From: UBA11612 sp963976395
GTDB lineage: Bacteria; Pseudomonadota; Alphaproteobacteria; Rhodospirillales; Rhodospirillaceae
Length of the DNA: 64,000 nucleotides
Assembly: GCA_963976395.1 (NCBI GenBank)
Contig: CAXBLG010000001.1
Location: forward strand, 62,001 to 126,000
Reading direction: 5' to 3'
The notes beneath the pieces are model-generated. The model worked only from the letters and a program-made list of their open reading frames with translations. It did not search any database and had not been told where the DNA came from. The first letter of the stretch is position 1; the number at the start of each line of letters is the position of its first letter. Below are positions 9,897-17,974 of this stretch, in pieces. A program made the position numbers and the translations under genes.

Positions 9897-9925
9897 TATA
9901 TAAGGGGGGCGCCGGAACCCTGCAA
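9897..9925 (-). promoter_or_regulatory. Predicted promoter for dnaK-dnaJ
   Basis: On the minus strand TTGCAG (9925-9920) and TATATA (9902-9897) are separated by 17 bp. The C-run just before the -10 (CCCCCTTATATAG) also resembles a heat-shock sigma-32 -10 element, but I see no convincing CTTGAAA at the matching distance. No CIRCE operator is visible here, although hrcA is present elsewhere in the window. Confidence 0.45.
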
Positions 9926-10027
9926 CGGGCCAAAGGACTCTTTTTCCATGCTTTTTGCGCTTAATTACGGGAAATTGGCACTCAGAAACCGGACTTTGGC
10001 CGCATATATGGACACAATTGGCGCCTT

Positions 10028-10678
10028 ATGAGCCCGCAAAACAGTCTTTTTGACAACCATTCGGCCCCGCCGATCCTCCCAGAAGGCGTGATTTACCGCC
10101 CCAAGGCTTTGATTGGGCACGAAAAGCCCCTCACGTCGGCCCTAAAGGGTGTTCTCGCCGCCGCGCCGCCCTCCCAGGCCCGTACAAGGGGCGGTGGCTT
10201 GACCTCGGCGGCGATGACCAATTGCGGGCGGGTCGGCTGGTGGAGCGATGCCAGAGGCTACCGCTATCAGGCCCAGCGCCCAGATACCGGCGCGTCCTGG
10301 CCGCCAATCCCAAGTGAATTTTTTGCGGCCGTGCGAGAGGTCATGGCGAAAACCCCTTGGCCCGCATTTAACCCCGATGCCTGCCTTATCAACTCGTACG
10401 GCCCTGGCACGAAAATGGGATTGCACCAGGACCGCGACGAGAAAGATTTCTCGCAGCCCATCCTCACCGTTTGTCTTGGCGATGATGCCGATTTTCTGGT
10501 CGGCGGATTTTCCCGGGCCGACAAAGTCGTCTCATTCGTGGTCAGCAGCGGCGATGTGTTGATCATGGGCGGCGCCAGCCGCATGCGCTTTCACGGCATC
10601 CGCAAAATTTATCCGGGCACAAGTACAATCTCGGACATTGCCGGACGCTACAGTCTGACATTCAGAAAAGCGCTTTAG
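10028..10678 (+). CDS. alkB: Alpha-ketoglutarate-dependent DNA repair dioxygenase AlkB
   Basis: AlkB oxidatively removes 1-methyladenine and 3-methylcytosine lesions from DNA using Fe(II) and 2-oxoglutarate. The 216-residue protein shows the substrate-loop region GWWSDARGYRY, the NSYGPGTKMGLHQDRDE segment supplying the H and D iron ligands (HxD), the distal His in RMRFHGIRKIYPG, and the 2-oxoglutarate-binding arginines in RYSLTFR. Length matches E. coli AlkB. No obvious ribosome site precedes the ATG. It is transcribed divergently from dnaK and converges on the GNAT gene 15 bp away. Two further DNA repair genes (nth, tag) lie within 10 kb. Confidence 0.93.
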   Translation: MSPQNSLFDNHSAPPILPEGVIYRPKALIGHEKPLTSALKGVLAAAPPSQARTRGGGLTSAAMTNCGRVGWWSDARGYRYQAQRPDTGASWPPIPSEFFAAVREVMAKTPWPAFNPDACLINSYGPGTKMGLHQDRDEKDFSQPILTVCLGDDADFLVGGFSRADKVVSFVVSSGDVLIMGGASRMRFHGIRKIYPGTSTISDIAGRYSLTFRKAL

Positions 10679-10693
10679 CTAACCCGGCTGGTA

Positions 10694-11578
10694 TTAGCCG
10701 GTATAGCGCAATACGCCGTAGTCGTTCAGCGCTGTGAAGCCGAGCGCTCGGTAGGATTTTTGCGCGGTCATATTGTTCCGGTCGCACAATATGACCGCGC
10801 GCTTTACCCCATGCGATTGCGCAAGGTGCAAAGCGCCGAACGCGGCACACGCGCCGTAAGCCTTGTCTTTTAAAGCGGGCGGCGAATAAACCCCGCCGAT
10901 TTTAACCGTCGGCGGCGACCAGATTTCAAAGCAGGCGGTTGCGACGATGCGATCGGTCTCGGCTACAAACAAACCGCTCGCCGCAGCTTGCTGGCTCAGT
11001 TCTTCGCTTACGCGCGCGCGCAGCTCGGGCGTATCGACCGCGTCGCTGGTTTCAATTTGCAAAGCCACGATCCATGGCACTAATTTGGGAATATCTGCGG
11101 CGGTCGCGTTGCGCACTTTCACCTTCCCGCTTTTCACCGCATCGGGCACTTGCAGCTTCGACAGATCGAGCGTTGAAAGCGTTTGTGGCCGGCCAACAAA
11201 TTTGGTGCGCGGTGCAACTGCGAGGGCACCGACAGCGGCTTCGACTTGCGACCACGGTCCTTGAATTGCGGTGACCGACCGGCGGGACTCAGCCACCGCC
11301 ATGCGCACGATCGGCGTCAGTGATTGGCTTGCCTGCACAACGACAATACCGTTGGTGTAGTGAACCGCCACGGCAATCAGTGTCGCCCCGTCCCAGGCAC
11401 CGACATACGTACCCTGGTAAGCCTGACCCTGATCCTGCAACCCGCCCGCCCGTACATAAGCAAGAAGCGTCACGGAGGACGACCAATGGCGTTCGAGGAA
11501 AATCTCGAGAGCACCTTGTTCGGACGGATCTAGAACACGAAAGGAAAGGTTTGTAGAACGAACGGCAGCAGTCGACAT
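10694..11578 (-). CDS. GNAT-family N-acetyltransferase-like protein, copy 1 (degenerate CoA loop)
   Basis: A 294-residue protein with a C-terminal GNAT domain. The acetyl-CoA pyrophosphate loop, normally R/Q-x-x-G-x-G/A, reads KDKAYG at about 237-242 here, in VYSPPALKDKAYGACAA. The neighbouring paralogue at 11696-12553 keeps RGRGFG. Both share the IGGV(Y/W)(S/T)PP lead-in, the NMTAQKSYRALGF / NLAAQRAYESIGF helix and the YGVL end, so they are tandem duplicates. The ATG at 11578 is preferred over a GTG at 11626 because its N-terminus aligns with the paralogue. Substrate unknown; activity is uncertain given the loop. Confidence 0.78.
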   Translation of the reverse strand: MSTAAVRSTNLSFRVLDPSEQGALEIFLERHWSSSVTLLAYVRAGGLQDQGQAYQGTYVGAWDGATLIAVAVHYTNGIVVVQASQSLTPIVRMAVAESRRSVTAIQGPWSQVEAAVGALAVAPRTKFVGRPQTLSTLDLSKLQVPDAVKSGKVKVRNATAADIPKLVPWIVALQIETSDAVDTPELRARVSEELSQQAAASGLFVAETDRIVATACFEIWSPPTVKIGGVYSPPALKDKAYGACAAFGALHLAQSHGVKRAVILCDRNNMTAQKSYRALGFTALNDYGVLRYTG

Positions 11579-11695
11579 GGAACAAGCCACTCCACTGGGG
11601 GTTGAGAAATGTGAGGGATTGTTCACTCACTTATAGGTGAGTCGAGTGCAAAAAAACAGAGGGTTCGCTGTTAAAATGATGCGGGCCGACGCCAA

Positions 11696-12553
11696 TTATT
11701 CGGCTGCGTAAAGTAAAACCCCATAGCGGCCTACCGCTTTGAATCCTATAGACTCATACGCCCGCTGGGCAGCTAGGTTGGTGATCGGCGTAAAGAGGAC
11801 TCCATTCTCGGTTCCAGTGTCGCGTGCCGCACTCAAGGCTCCGGCCGTAACGGCCCGGCCAAAGCCCCGCCCGCGAAGTTCCGGCGGGGTCCAAACGCCC
11901 CCAATCTGCACGACAGCTGGAATCTGCGCGTTGTACAAAGCCATCGCCACCGGCCCGTCCGACTCCAAAACAAAAATTGTTCCATCCTCTATGCCATGAG
12001 CGACTTCATCGCGGGCGCGCCGCGCCGTTTCCGTACCACCCGGCGCAGACAGAGTTTCAACGCTGTACTCTGTGCGCCACTTGGCGAGCATCTCAATATC
12101 GCTCAGCACAGAACGTCTGCACCTCACAGCACCTTCAGCAAGGATTGCCGGCAGCTGAAGATCTGCAAGTCTCAGAGCGTAGAGAATTTCAGGCTTGTCC
12201 ATGAGCGCGCGGCGTTCACGCAGCCCAAGTATATCCACCCCAGCTTCTACCTGATCCCATGGCCCCAGCACACCATTGATGGGCGACGCCTCTAAAACAC
12301 AGGCCTCTGCAACTGCGGCAACATCGGTAGGCGCCAAAAGGATGATATTGCCAAAGCTCTTATAGTGAGCGGCCACATCAATTATGCGCGCACCATCAAA
12401 CTTTGCCGCATATTTTCCAGCGAACCGCCCCATCGCACCGATCGGCGTTTGGCGGACATTCGACCGCAGAAACATCGATGACGTCCAATGGGCCGCCAAA
12501 AAAGTTTCGAGGGCCGGGCTATCCTCTGCTGTGAGCAGACGCACCTCGCTCAT
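11696..12553 (-). CDS. GNAT-family N-acetyltransferase, copy 2
   Basis: A 285-residue GNAT protein with a diverged N-terminal half and a canonical C-terminal acetyltransferase core. The core has the IGGVWTPPELRGRGFGRAV strand-loop-helix, with CoA-binding RGRGFG at about 227-232, then NLAAQRAYESIGFKAVGRYGVLLY. It is paralogous to the gene just downstream (118 bp gap, same strand). The two-domain length with a C-terminal GNAT core matches proteins often annotated simply as GNAT family N-acetyltransferase; no substrate can be inferred from the neighbours. Confidence 0.85.
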   Translation of the reverse strand: MSEVRLLTAEDSPALETFLAAHWTSSMFLRSNVRQTPIGAMGRFAGKYAAKFDGARIIDVAAHYKSFGNIILLAPTDVAAVAEACVLEASPINGVLGPWDQVEAGVDILGLRERRALMDKPEILYALRLADLQLPAILAEGAVRCRRSVLSDIEMLAKWRTEYSVETLSAPGGTETARRARDEVAHGIEDGTIFVLESDGPVAMALYNAQIPAVVQIGGVWTPPELRGRGFGRAVTAGALSAARDTGTENGVLFTPITNLAAQRAYESIGFKAVGRYGVLLYAAE

Positions 12554-12589
12554 GATTTCCCCACATGAAGCGCAGTTAGTGTCTAATAA

Positions 12590-13861
12590 TTAATTGCCGG
12601 TGTAGCTCACGCGCCATACGGACGAGGACACATCATCGGCGATGAGAAGACTACCGTCGCGGGCCACCGCAACGTCGGCGGGGCGTCCCCACACTTCCGC
12701 CCGGTTATCACCGCCCGACCAAAAGCCGCTGGCAAAAACGATGTAACTTCCGGTCGGCGCACCGTTTTCAAACGGGGCATAGACAACGTTATAGGCCCTC
12801 GGCTCACTGGAATTCCACGACCCATGCAAGGCGACAAAAGCGCCGCCGTTGTACTGGGCCGGAAATTGATCAGCCGTATAGAACGTCATACCGAGCGGCG
12901 CGGAATGCGAGCGAAACGGCACATCAGGCACAATCGCGGTCGCGACCAAATCGGGGCGCTTGTCGGCAAAGCCGGGTTGCGGGTTAGAGCCCATATAGCT
13001 GTAGGGCCAGCCGTAAAACCCGTCTTCACGCACCCTGGTCAGATAGTCGGGCACCAGTTCGTCGCCAAGCCCGTCCCGTTCGTTGACCACTGTGTAAAGA
13101 TCGCTCGTACCGGGGTAGAAAGCGAGCCCCACCGGATTGCGCAATCCGCGCGCAAATGTCTGCTGTCCCGACCCGTCAATGTTGAACACTTGGACCGTCG
13201 CACGCGGGTCGTCTTCAACTTCAATATTTCCGGCCGATCCAATGGCGACGTAAATTTTTGATCCGTCCGGGCTAACGGCAAGATTGCGCGTCCAATGCCC
13301 GCCAGGACGCCCAAATGCGCCGTCCGCTGTAATCCGCTCGGGCTTTACCTGCGCCTTTGTATCGCCCGGCTTATAAGGGACACGCCACACCCCGTCTTGA
13401 TCGCCGATGTAAAGCACGCCTTCGTGAATATCGAGACCGTAGGGACGTGTGAAATCGTTTGCAAATGTGCTTACGGTTTCGGCTTTACCGTCGCCGTCGC
13501 CGTCGCGCAGCAATGTAATTTTTCCGGCGCTTGATTCAGCGACCAGAACATCGCCGTTCGACGCCACCTTCATGTTGCGCGCATGATCCAAGCCGCCGGC
13601 AAACAACGTTGCGGTAAAACCGTCCGGCACCGTAATGGCCGCGCCCTTTGGTTTAGAGATGGTCTTCGACGCCGACGCCTTGGCGGGCGTTGCATAGGGT
13701 TTCGCAAGATTGGCAAGATCAATCGTTATGCGCGTTCCCGGTTCCTGATCAGAAGCTTGCACGGAAGATTCCGCAGAAACAAACGGGGCAAAACTCACCC
13801 CCGCGACCGCTGCGACAACAAGGCCAAGAACACCCACTCCGTAGATCTTTGCTGCTTTCAT
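12590..13861 (-). CDS. PQQ-dependent sugar dehydrogenase-family protein (sorbosone dehydrogenase-like), exported
   Basis: A 423-residue exported beta-propeller protein of the soluble glucose/L-sorbosone dehydrogenase group. Residues 1-30 form a signal peptide (MKAAKIYGVGVLGLVVAAVAG...SAES), so it acts in the periplasm. The propeller shows family stretches such as FAGGLDHARNMKVASNGDVLVAES, TRPYGLDIHEGVLYIGD, TRNLAVSPDGSKIYVAIGS and FARGLRNPVGLAFYPGTSDLY. The ATG at 13861 is chosen because AGGAGGAGAG lies just upstream and the signal peptide begins there; an upstream extension to 13942 is unlikely. No PQQ biosynthesis genes are in the window, so the cofactor and substrate are family-based assumptions. 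Confidence 0.85.
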   Translation of the reverse strand: MKAAKIYGVGVLGLVVAAVAGVSFAPFVSAESSVQASDQEPGTRITIDLANLAKPYATPAKASASKTISKPKGAAITVPDGFTATLFAGGLDHARNMKVASNGDVLVAESSAGKITLLRDGDGDGKAETVSTFANDFTRPYGLDIHEGVLYIGDQDGVWRVPYKPGDTKAQVKPERITADGAFGRPGGHWTRNLAVSPDGSKIYVAIGSAGNIEVEDDPRATVQVFNIDGSGQQTFARGLRNPVGLAFYPGTSDLYTVVNERDGLGDELVPDYLTRVREDGFYGWPYSYMGSNPQPGFADKRPDLVATAIVPDVPFRSHSAPLGMTFYTADQFPAQYNGGAFVALHGSWNSSEPRAYNVVYAPFENGAPTGSYIVFASGFWSGGDNRAEVWGRPADVAVARDGSLLIADDVSSSVWRVSYTGN

Positions 13862-13980
13862 CGCGCTCTCCTCCTGGGCCTGATCACGGACCGGTTGAAT
13901 ATTAAATCGCGTCATTTTTCGCACAGGGCAAACATACGCCACAAGGGACTGATAATTGAAAGGAGGTGCGAAACAGGAGG

Positions 13981-14003
13981 AAAGGCGGGCTGCAACCCAC
14001 CGA
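13981..14003 (-). terminator. Possible terminator after tag
   Basis: Minus-strand GGTGGGT-TGC-AGCCCGCC (one G-U pair) is followed by TTTCCTCC. It lies 17 bp after the tag stop codon, and the stem is short, so the call is tentative. Confidence 0.35.
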
Positions 14004-14017
14004 GGCCGGTTAGGCCT

Positions 14018-14596
14018 TCAAATCAAGGGCTTGTAGCGAAAGCACTTTATCTCGTGATCGTTGACCATGCCGACCGCCTGCATAAAAGCGTAGCAGATTG
14101 TCGAGCCGACAAACTTGAACCCCCGTTTTTTTAGGTCTTTGCTCATCGCATCAGAGATTCCGATTTTCGCGGGCACATCCTTCATGGTCTTGATCTTGCC
14201 GTTCAGGGGTTTGCCGCCCACAAATCCCCAGACGTACGCGTCAAACGATCCGAATTCTTTTTGAACTTCAAGAAACGCTTTGGCGTTGCTGATCGCTGCC
14301 GCAATCTTAAGACGGTTTCTGACGATGCCCGCGTTCGCAAGAAGACGCTTAACATCAGCTGCCCCGTAGCGTGCGATCTTCTTTGCCTCAAACCCGCTAA
14401 ACGCCGCGCGGTAACCTTCCCGCTTGTGAAGAATTGTTCGCCATGACAACCCCGCCTGTGCACCCTCAAGAATGAGAAATTCGAACAAAGTTCGGTCATC
14501 GTGAACCGGCGCGCCCCACTCCTTATCGTGATACGCGATCATCAGCGGATCATCTCCGCTCCATGCACACCGATGCTGTTTAGATTTGCGCACCAT
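14018..14596 (-). CDS. tag: DNA-3-methyladenine glycosylase I
   Basis: Tag excises 3-methyladenine from alkylated DNA. The 192-residue protein opens with RCAW.GDDPLMIAYHDKEWGAPVHDDRTLFEFLILEGAQAGLSW, typical of the family. The zinc-snap ligands are visible as C10, H23, H181 and C185 (NDHEIKCF). The catalytic-pocket Glu lies in FEFLILEGAQAGLSW. Length matches E. coli Tag. It is followed on the same strand, after 156 bp, by the sugar dehydrogenase gene and preceded by grpE with 14 bp between, so it may be read from the hrcA-grpE transcript. Confidence 0.96.
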   Translation of the reverse strand: MVRKSKQHRCAWSGDDPLMIAYHDKEWGAPVHDDRTLFEFLILEGAQAGLSWRTILHKREGYRAAFSGFEAKKIARYGAADVKRLLANAGIVRNRLKIAAAISNAKAFLEVQKEFGSFDAYVWGFVGGKPLNGKIKTMKDVPAKIGISDAMSKDLKKRGFKFVGSTICYAFMQAVGMVNDHEIKCFRYKPLI

Positions 14597-14610
14597 CTCA
14601 AGAAATCGCC

Positions 14611-15315
14611 CTAGGCAGTGGTGTCGACTCCCCCGTCCTCAGACGACGGCGCACTGCCGGCCGGAGCCGCCGTGCGTTTCGGGCCGCCGCGAGAGACCAC
14701 CACCATCGCCGGTCGTAAAAGCCGATCATGGATAACATAACCGTCCTGCAAAACCTGCACGACCGTGCTGGAGGGAACAGCCGTATTTTCAACTTCCTGC
14801 ACTGCGTTGTGCAGGTTTGCGTCAAACGCCTGATTAAGAGACTCGATGCGACGAACGCCCTGACTTTCTAAAACCGTCGTCAGTTCTTTCGCCGTTAGGT
14901 CCACCCCCACAGCAAGATTATTCAGCATCTCATTTTGCGCGCGGGCTTCTGGCGGCGCAGCCATCAGCGCCCGGCCAAGATTATCAGCAACCTGCAACAA
15001 AGATTTGCAGACATTGGAGACCGCGTATTTCGCATTGTCGGCAATGCGTTTGTCGGCGCGTTTCCCTGCATTCTCAGCTTCAGCGAGCGCCATAAGACGT
15101 TCATTTTTCAGAATGTCGACCAGCGCGGTCAGCTCTTGAATGCGTGCGCCCAAATCCTCGCCCTCGTCAGCCTCCTGCGACGGCGCTCCGGGGGCCTCGG
15201 AATTTTCAGCCGCAAATGGCGGTTCGGCAGCCTCGTTCGGGGACGCGGTTGGGTCTTGGTCAGGCTTTGCACCCTGATATTGATTGGGATTTTGGCCGGG
15301 GTTTTGATTGGTCAT
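14611..15315 (-). CDS. grpE: Nucleotide exchange factor GrpE
   Basis: GrpE is the ADP/ATP exchange factor for DnaK. The 234-residue protein has an acidic, Pro/Asn-rich disordered N-terminus (about 1-55), a long coiled-coil helix (about 58-110), then the family core DNLGRAL...VGVDLTAKELTTVLESQGVRRIE and the beta-wing NTAVPSSTVVQVLQDGYVIHDRLLRPAMVVVSRG. Length is slightly above average because of the N-terminal tail. It lies 52 bp after hrcA on the same strand, the usual hrcA-grpE operon. Confidence 0.96.
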   Translation of the reverse strand: MTNQNPGQNPNQYQGAKPDQDPTASPNEAAEPPFAAENSEAPGAPSQEADEGEDLGARIQELTALVDILKNERLMALAEAENAGKRADKRIADNAKYAVSNVCKSLLQVADNLGRALMAAPPEARAQNEMLNNLAVGVDLTAKELTTVLESQGVRRIESLNQAFDANLHNAVQEVENTAVPSSTVVQVLQDGYVIHDRLLRPAMVVVSRGGPKRTAAPAGSAPSSEDGGVDTTA

Positions 15316-15367
15316 GATCTAAAGCTGCTATCCGTTTGTTGAGCGTAAAGTTTGTGCTGGGCGGACC

Positions 15368-16435
15368 TTATTGTTCAAGCATCCGTCCCACAAGTTTTGA
15401 GGTGTAATCCACCATAGGAATGATGCGCGCATAGTTAAGGCGCGTCGGGCCGATGACCCCGATTGCGCCGACGATTTGTTCGCGGGCATTTTGAAACGGC
15501 GCCACCACCATTGAACAGCCAGCCAGCCCAAATAACTCGTTCTGCGCACCGATAAATATCTGAACGCCGTCCCCGTTGCCAACAAGGTCCAAGACCCGCA
15601 CCATTTCTTCGCGCGCCTCCAGCGCCGAGAACAGCTGGCGGATGCGCTCTAGGTCTTCAAGAGCCGTGACATTGTTGAGAAGGTTGGACTGGCCTTTGAT
15701 AATCAAAGAGCCGTAGCGCTCTGCATCTGTGTCGCCGCTCCATATGGCAAGACCGTCCTTCACGACCTTCGCTGAAAGTTCATCAAGTTGTGCACGTCGT
15801 GATTCAAGATCGTCTAAAATGTCCTTACGCGCTTCGGCGATGGTTTTGCCCGCCAGCCGCGCGGCCAGAAAATTTCCCGCTTCCACCAACGCGGATACCG
15901 GCAAATCATTCGGCACTTCAATGATGCGATTTTCCACCACACCATTCTCGTTGACCATAACCACCAGCGCGCGGCCCGGCTTGAGATTTACAAACTCGAT
16001 ATGCTTCAACGGAGCTTCGATTTTCGGCGCCAGTACCATGCCCGCGCATTGCGCGAGACCTGCAAGCATGCCGGTGGCTTGGCTTAAGACTTCATCGGGT
16101 GAGCGCCCCGCAGCCTGGCAATGCGCATCAATGGCTTTGCGTTCCTCGGCATCCAATCCACCGGATTGTAAAAGTCCGCTCACGAACATATGCAAGCCGG
16201 CTTCCGTCGGCAGACGTCCCGCCGAGGTATGCGGTGAAAACAGCAACCCCGCGTACTCCAAATCCGCCATGACATTGCGGATGGTGGCCGGAGAAAGCGA
16301 CCCACCCAGCTTGCGCGCGATGGTGCGCGAACCGATTGGCTCGCCCGTCTCGACATACGCATCAACAATGTGCCGGAAAATTTCCCGGGACCGCTCGTTG
16401 AGGGCGACGACACTATGGGTGTCTGGATCGGCCAT
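15368..16435 (-). CDS. hrcA: Heat-inducible transcription repressor HrcA
   Basis: HrcA binds CIRCE operators and represses groESL and related chaperone genes; GroEL keeps it active. The 355-residue protein has the N-terminal winged helix (LNERSREIFRHIVDAYVETGEPIGSRTIARKLGGSLSPATIRNVMADLEYAGLL, about 13-66), a GAF-like dimerisation middle and the C-terminal GVIGPTRLNYARIIPMVDYTSKLV signature. I found no TTAGCACTC-N9-GAGTGCTAA in this window, so its targets probably lie elsewhere (for example groESL). A good promoter lies just upstream. Confidence 0.97.
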   Translation of the reverse strand: MADPDTHSVVALNERSREIFRHIVDAYVETGEPIGSRTIARKLGGSLSPATIRNVMADLEYAGLLFSPHTSAGRLPTEAGLHMFVSGLLQSGGLDAEERKAIDAHCQAAGRSPDEVLSQATGMLAGLAQCAGMVLAPKIEAPLKHIEFVNLKPGRALVVMVNENGVVENRIIEVPNDLPVSALVEAGNFLAARLAGKTIAEARKDILDDLESRRAQLDELSAKVVKDGLAIWSGDTDAERYGSLIIKGQSNLLNNVTALEDLERIRQLFSALEAREEMVRVLDLVGNGDGVQIFIGAQNELFGLAGCSMVVAPFQNAREQIVGAIGVIGPTRLNYARIIPMVDYTSKLVGRMLEQ

Positions 16436-16470
16436 GGCGCCTTTCTAGTATGGGATGAAAACGTGCCTGC

Positions 16471-16499
16471 TATGTAAGGCGGGCAGCACCCCCCGTCAA
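16471..16499 (-). promoter_or_regulatory. Predicted sigma-70-type promoter for hrcA-grpE
   Basis: Minus-strand TTGACG (16499-16494), a 17-bp spacer and TACATA (16476-16471) lie 36 bp upstream of the hrcA ATG. The match to the consensus and the spacing are good. No CIRCE inverted repeat overlaps it. Confidence 0.55.
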
Positions 16500-16631
16500 T
16501 GTGCCGGACCCCAACAAGAATAGCCACAAAGCGCGGAATGCCTAGGCTTTGACCGACCATGCCCAGGGTGTTAGAGGAAGCGCCCATACCCATCGACCGG
16601 CTCGCTTAGCCAGATTTCAGGACCAATACTT

Positions 16632-17372
16632 ATGACCACCTCCGCAACTCGCCCCTCCGGCCGCACCGTTGACGCTTTACGCCCTGTGAGTTTTGAACTG
16701 GGGGTCAACAAATACGCCGAAGGCTCGTGCCTGGTGAAATTCGGCGATACCCATGTGCTGTGCATGGCCAGCGTTGAAGAAAGCGTACCGTCGTGGCTGC
16801 GCGGCGGCGGAAAAGGCTGGGTAACGGCGGAATACGGCATGCTGCCGCGCGCCACTAACACCCGCATGGCCCGTGAAGCGGCGAAGGGCGGACAGTCCGG
16901 GCGCACCCAGGAAATCCAGCGCCTTATCGGTCGCGCCTTGCGGGCCGTCACCGATCTCAAGGGGTTTGGCGAAATTCAGGTGCGTGTTGATTGTGATGTG
17001 ATTCAGGCCGACGGCGGAACACGCACGGCCAGCGTCACCGGTGGGTACCTTGCGTTGTATCAGGCGTTCGCCGCCATGAAGCGTCTTGGCGCAATTAGCA
17101 AAATCCCGCTACAGGATTCCGTCGCAGCCATCAGTTGCGGACTGTATCGCGGAACGCCCGTTCTTGATCTTGATTACGCTGAAGATTCAACCGCACAAGC
17201 GGACGCAAACTTTGTGCTGACCGGTTCCGCGAAAATTGTCGAAATTCAGGGCACCGCCGAAGACTATCCGTTTTCCGAAGATGAGTTTCATGCCCTGATG
17301 AGTCTTGCCAAAAAAGGCATCTCCGATTTAACCGTTCTGCAGCGCGAAGCGCTCGCCTCAGCTGGACTCTAA
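16632..17372 (+). CDS. rph: Ribonuclease PH
   Basis: RNase PH is a phosphate-dependent 3'-5' exoribonuclease that trims tRNA precursors. The 246-residue protein carries RPSGRTVDALRPVSFELGVNKYAEGSCLVKFGDTHVLC at the N-terminus, GWVTAEYGMLPRATNTR near 70-86, the phosphate-binding GRTQEIQRLIGRALR, and DCDVIQADGGTRTASVTG with the catalytic acidic residues. Length is normal. It is divergent from hrcA and is the first gene of rph-rdgB-hemW, with 5 bp to rdgB. Confidence 0.98.
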   Translation: MTTSATRPSGRTVDALRPVSFELGVNKYAEGSCLVKFGDTHVLCMASVEESVPSWLRGGGKGWVTAEYGMLPRATNTRMAREAAKGGQSGRTQEIQRLIGRALRAVTDLKGFGEIQVRVDCDVIQADGGTRTASVTGGYLALYQAFAAMKRLGAISKIPLQDSVAAISCGLYRGTPVLDLDYAEDSTAQADANFVLTGSAKIVEIQGTAEDYPFSEDEFHALMSLAKKGISDLTVLQREALASAGL

Positions 17373-17377
17373 AACGC

Positions 17378-17974
17378 ATGTCACGCAGATTTGACGGCGG
17401 CAAAATAATTGTTGCCAGTCACAATGCCGGAAAGGTTCGTGAAATCCGCGATCTGCTCGCGCCGTATGAGGCCGATATTACATCGGCGGCAGATTTGAAT
17501 TTGCCCGAGCCCATCGAAACCGGTGACACTTTTATCGCCAACGCAAAACTAAAAGCCCTTGCCGCCGCAACCAGCGCGAACCTACCCGCGCTTGCCGATG
17601 ACTCCGGATTAAGTGTGGATGCGCTTGATGGCGCACCCGGTATTTATTCAGCCCGGTGGGCAGGTCCTGAAAAAGATTTCACAGCGGCGATGAACCGGAT
17701 TGAAAAAGAACTCGGCCAGACCGAAAACCGGCGCGCACGCTTTGTCTGCGCTCTTGCGCTTGCTTGGCCTGACGGACATTGCGAGATTTTTGAAGGCACG
17801 GTTACCGGCGCACTCACCTTTCCGCCGCGCGGTATAAAGGGATTTGGCTATGATCCTATCTTCGTTCCAGACGGACATGAGATCACCTTTGCCGAAATGG
17901 AACCGGCGGCCAAGCACGCTATCAGCCATCGTGCAGACGCGTTTCACCAACTGGTCGCGGCCTGTTTTAAATGA
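17378..17974 (+). CDS. rdgB: RdgB/HAM1-type XTP/dITP diphosphatase
   Basis: This enzyme hydrolyses non-canonical purine triphosphates (XTP, dITP) and so keeps them out of DNA. The 198-residue protein opens IIVASHNAGKVREIRDLL (nucleotide-binding T/SxNxxK), has LADDSGLSVDALDGAPGIYSARWAG in the middle and GFGYDPIFVPDGHEITFAEM...KHAISHRADAF at the end, all HAM1/RdgB signatures. It is 5 bp from rph and overlaps hemW by 4 bp, a compact operon widely seen in proteobacteria. Confidence 0.97.
   Translation: MSRRFDGGKIIVASHNAGKVREIRDLLAPYEADITSAADLNLPEPIETGDTFIANAKLKALAAATSANLPALADDSGLSVDALDGAPGIYSARWAGPEKDFTAAMNRIEKELGQTENRRARFVCALALAWPDGHCEIFEGTVTGALTFPPRGIKGFGYDPIFVPDGHEITFAEMEPAAKHAISHRADAFHQLVAACFK

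Noticed and set aside
10684..10701. CCGGCT/AGCCGG inverted repeat between alkB and the GNAT gene as a shared terminator
   Set aside because: Only 6 bp, with no T-run on either strand, and it overlaps the GNAT stop codon.
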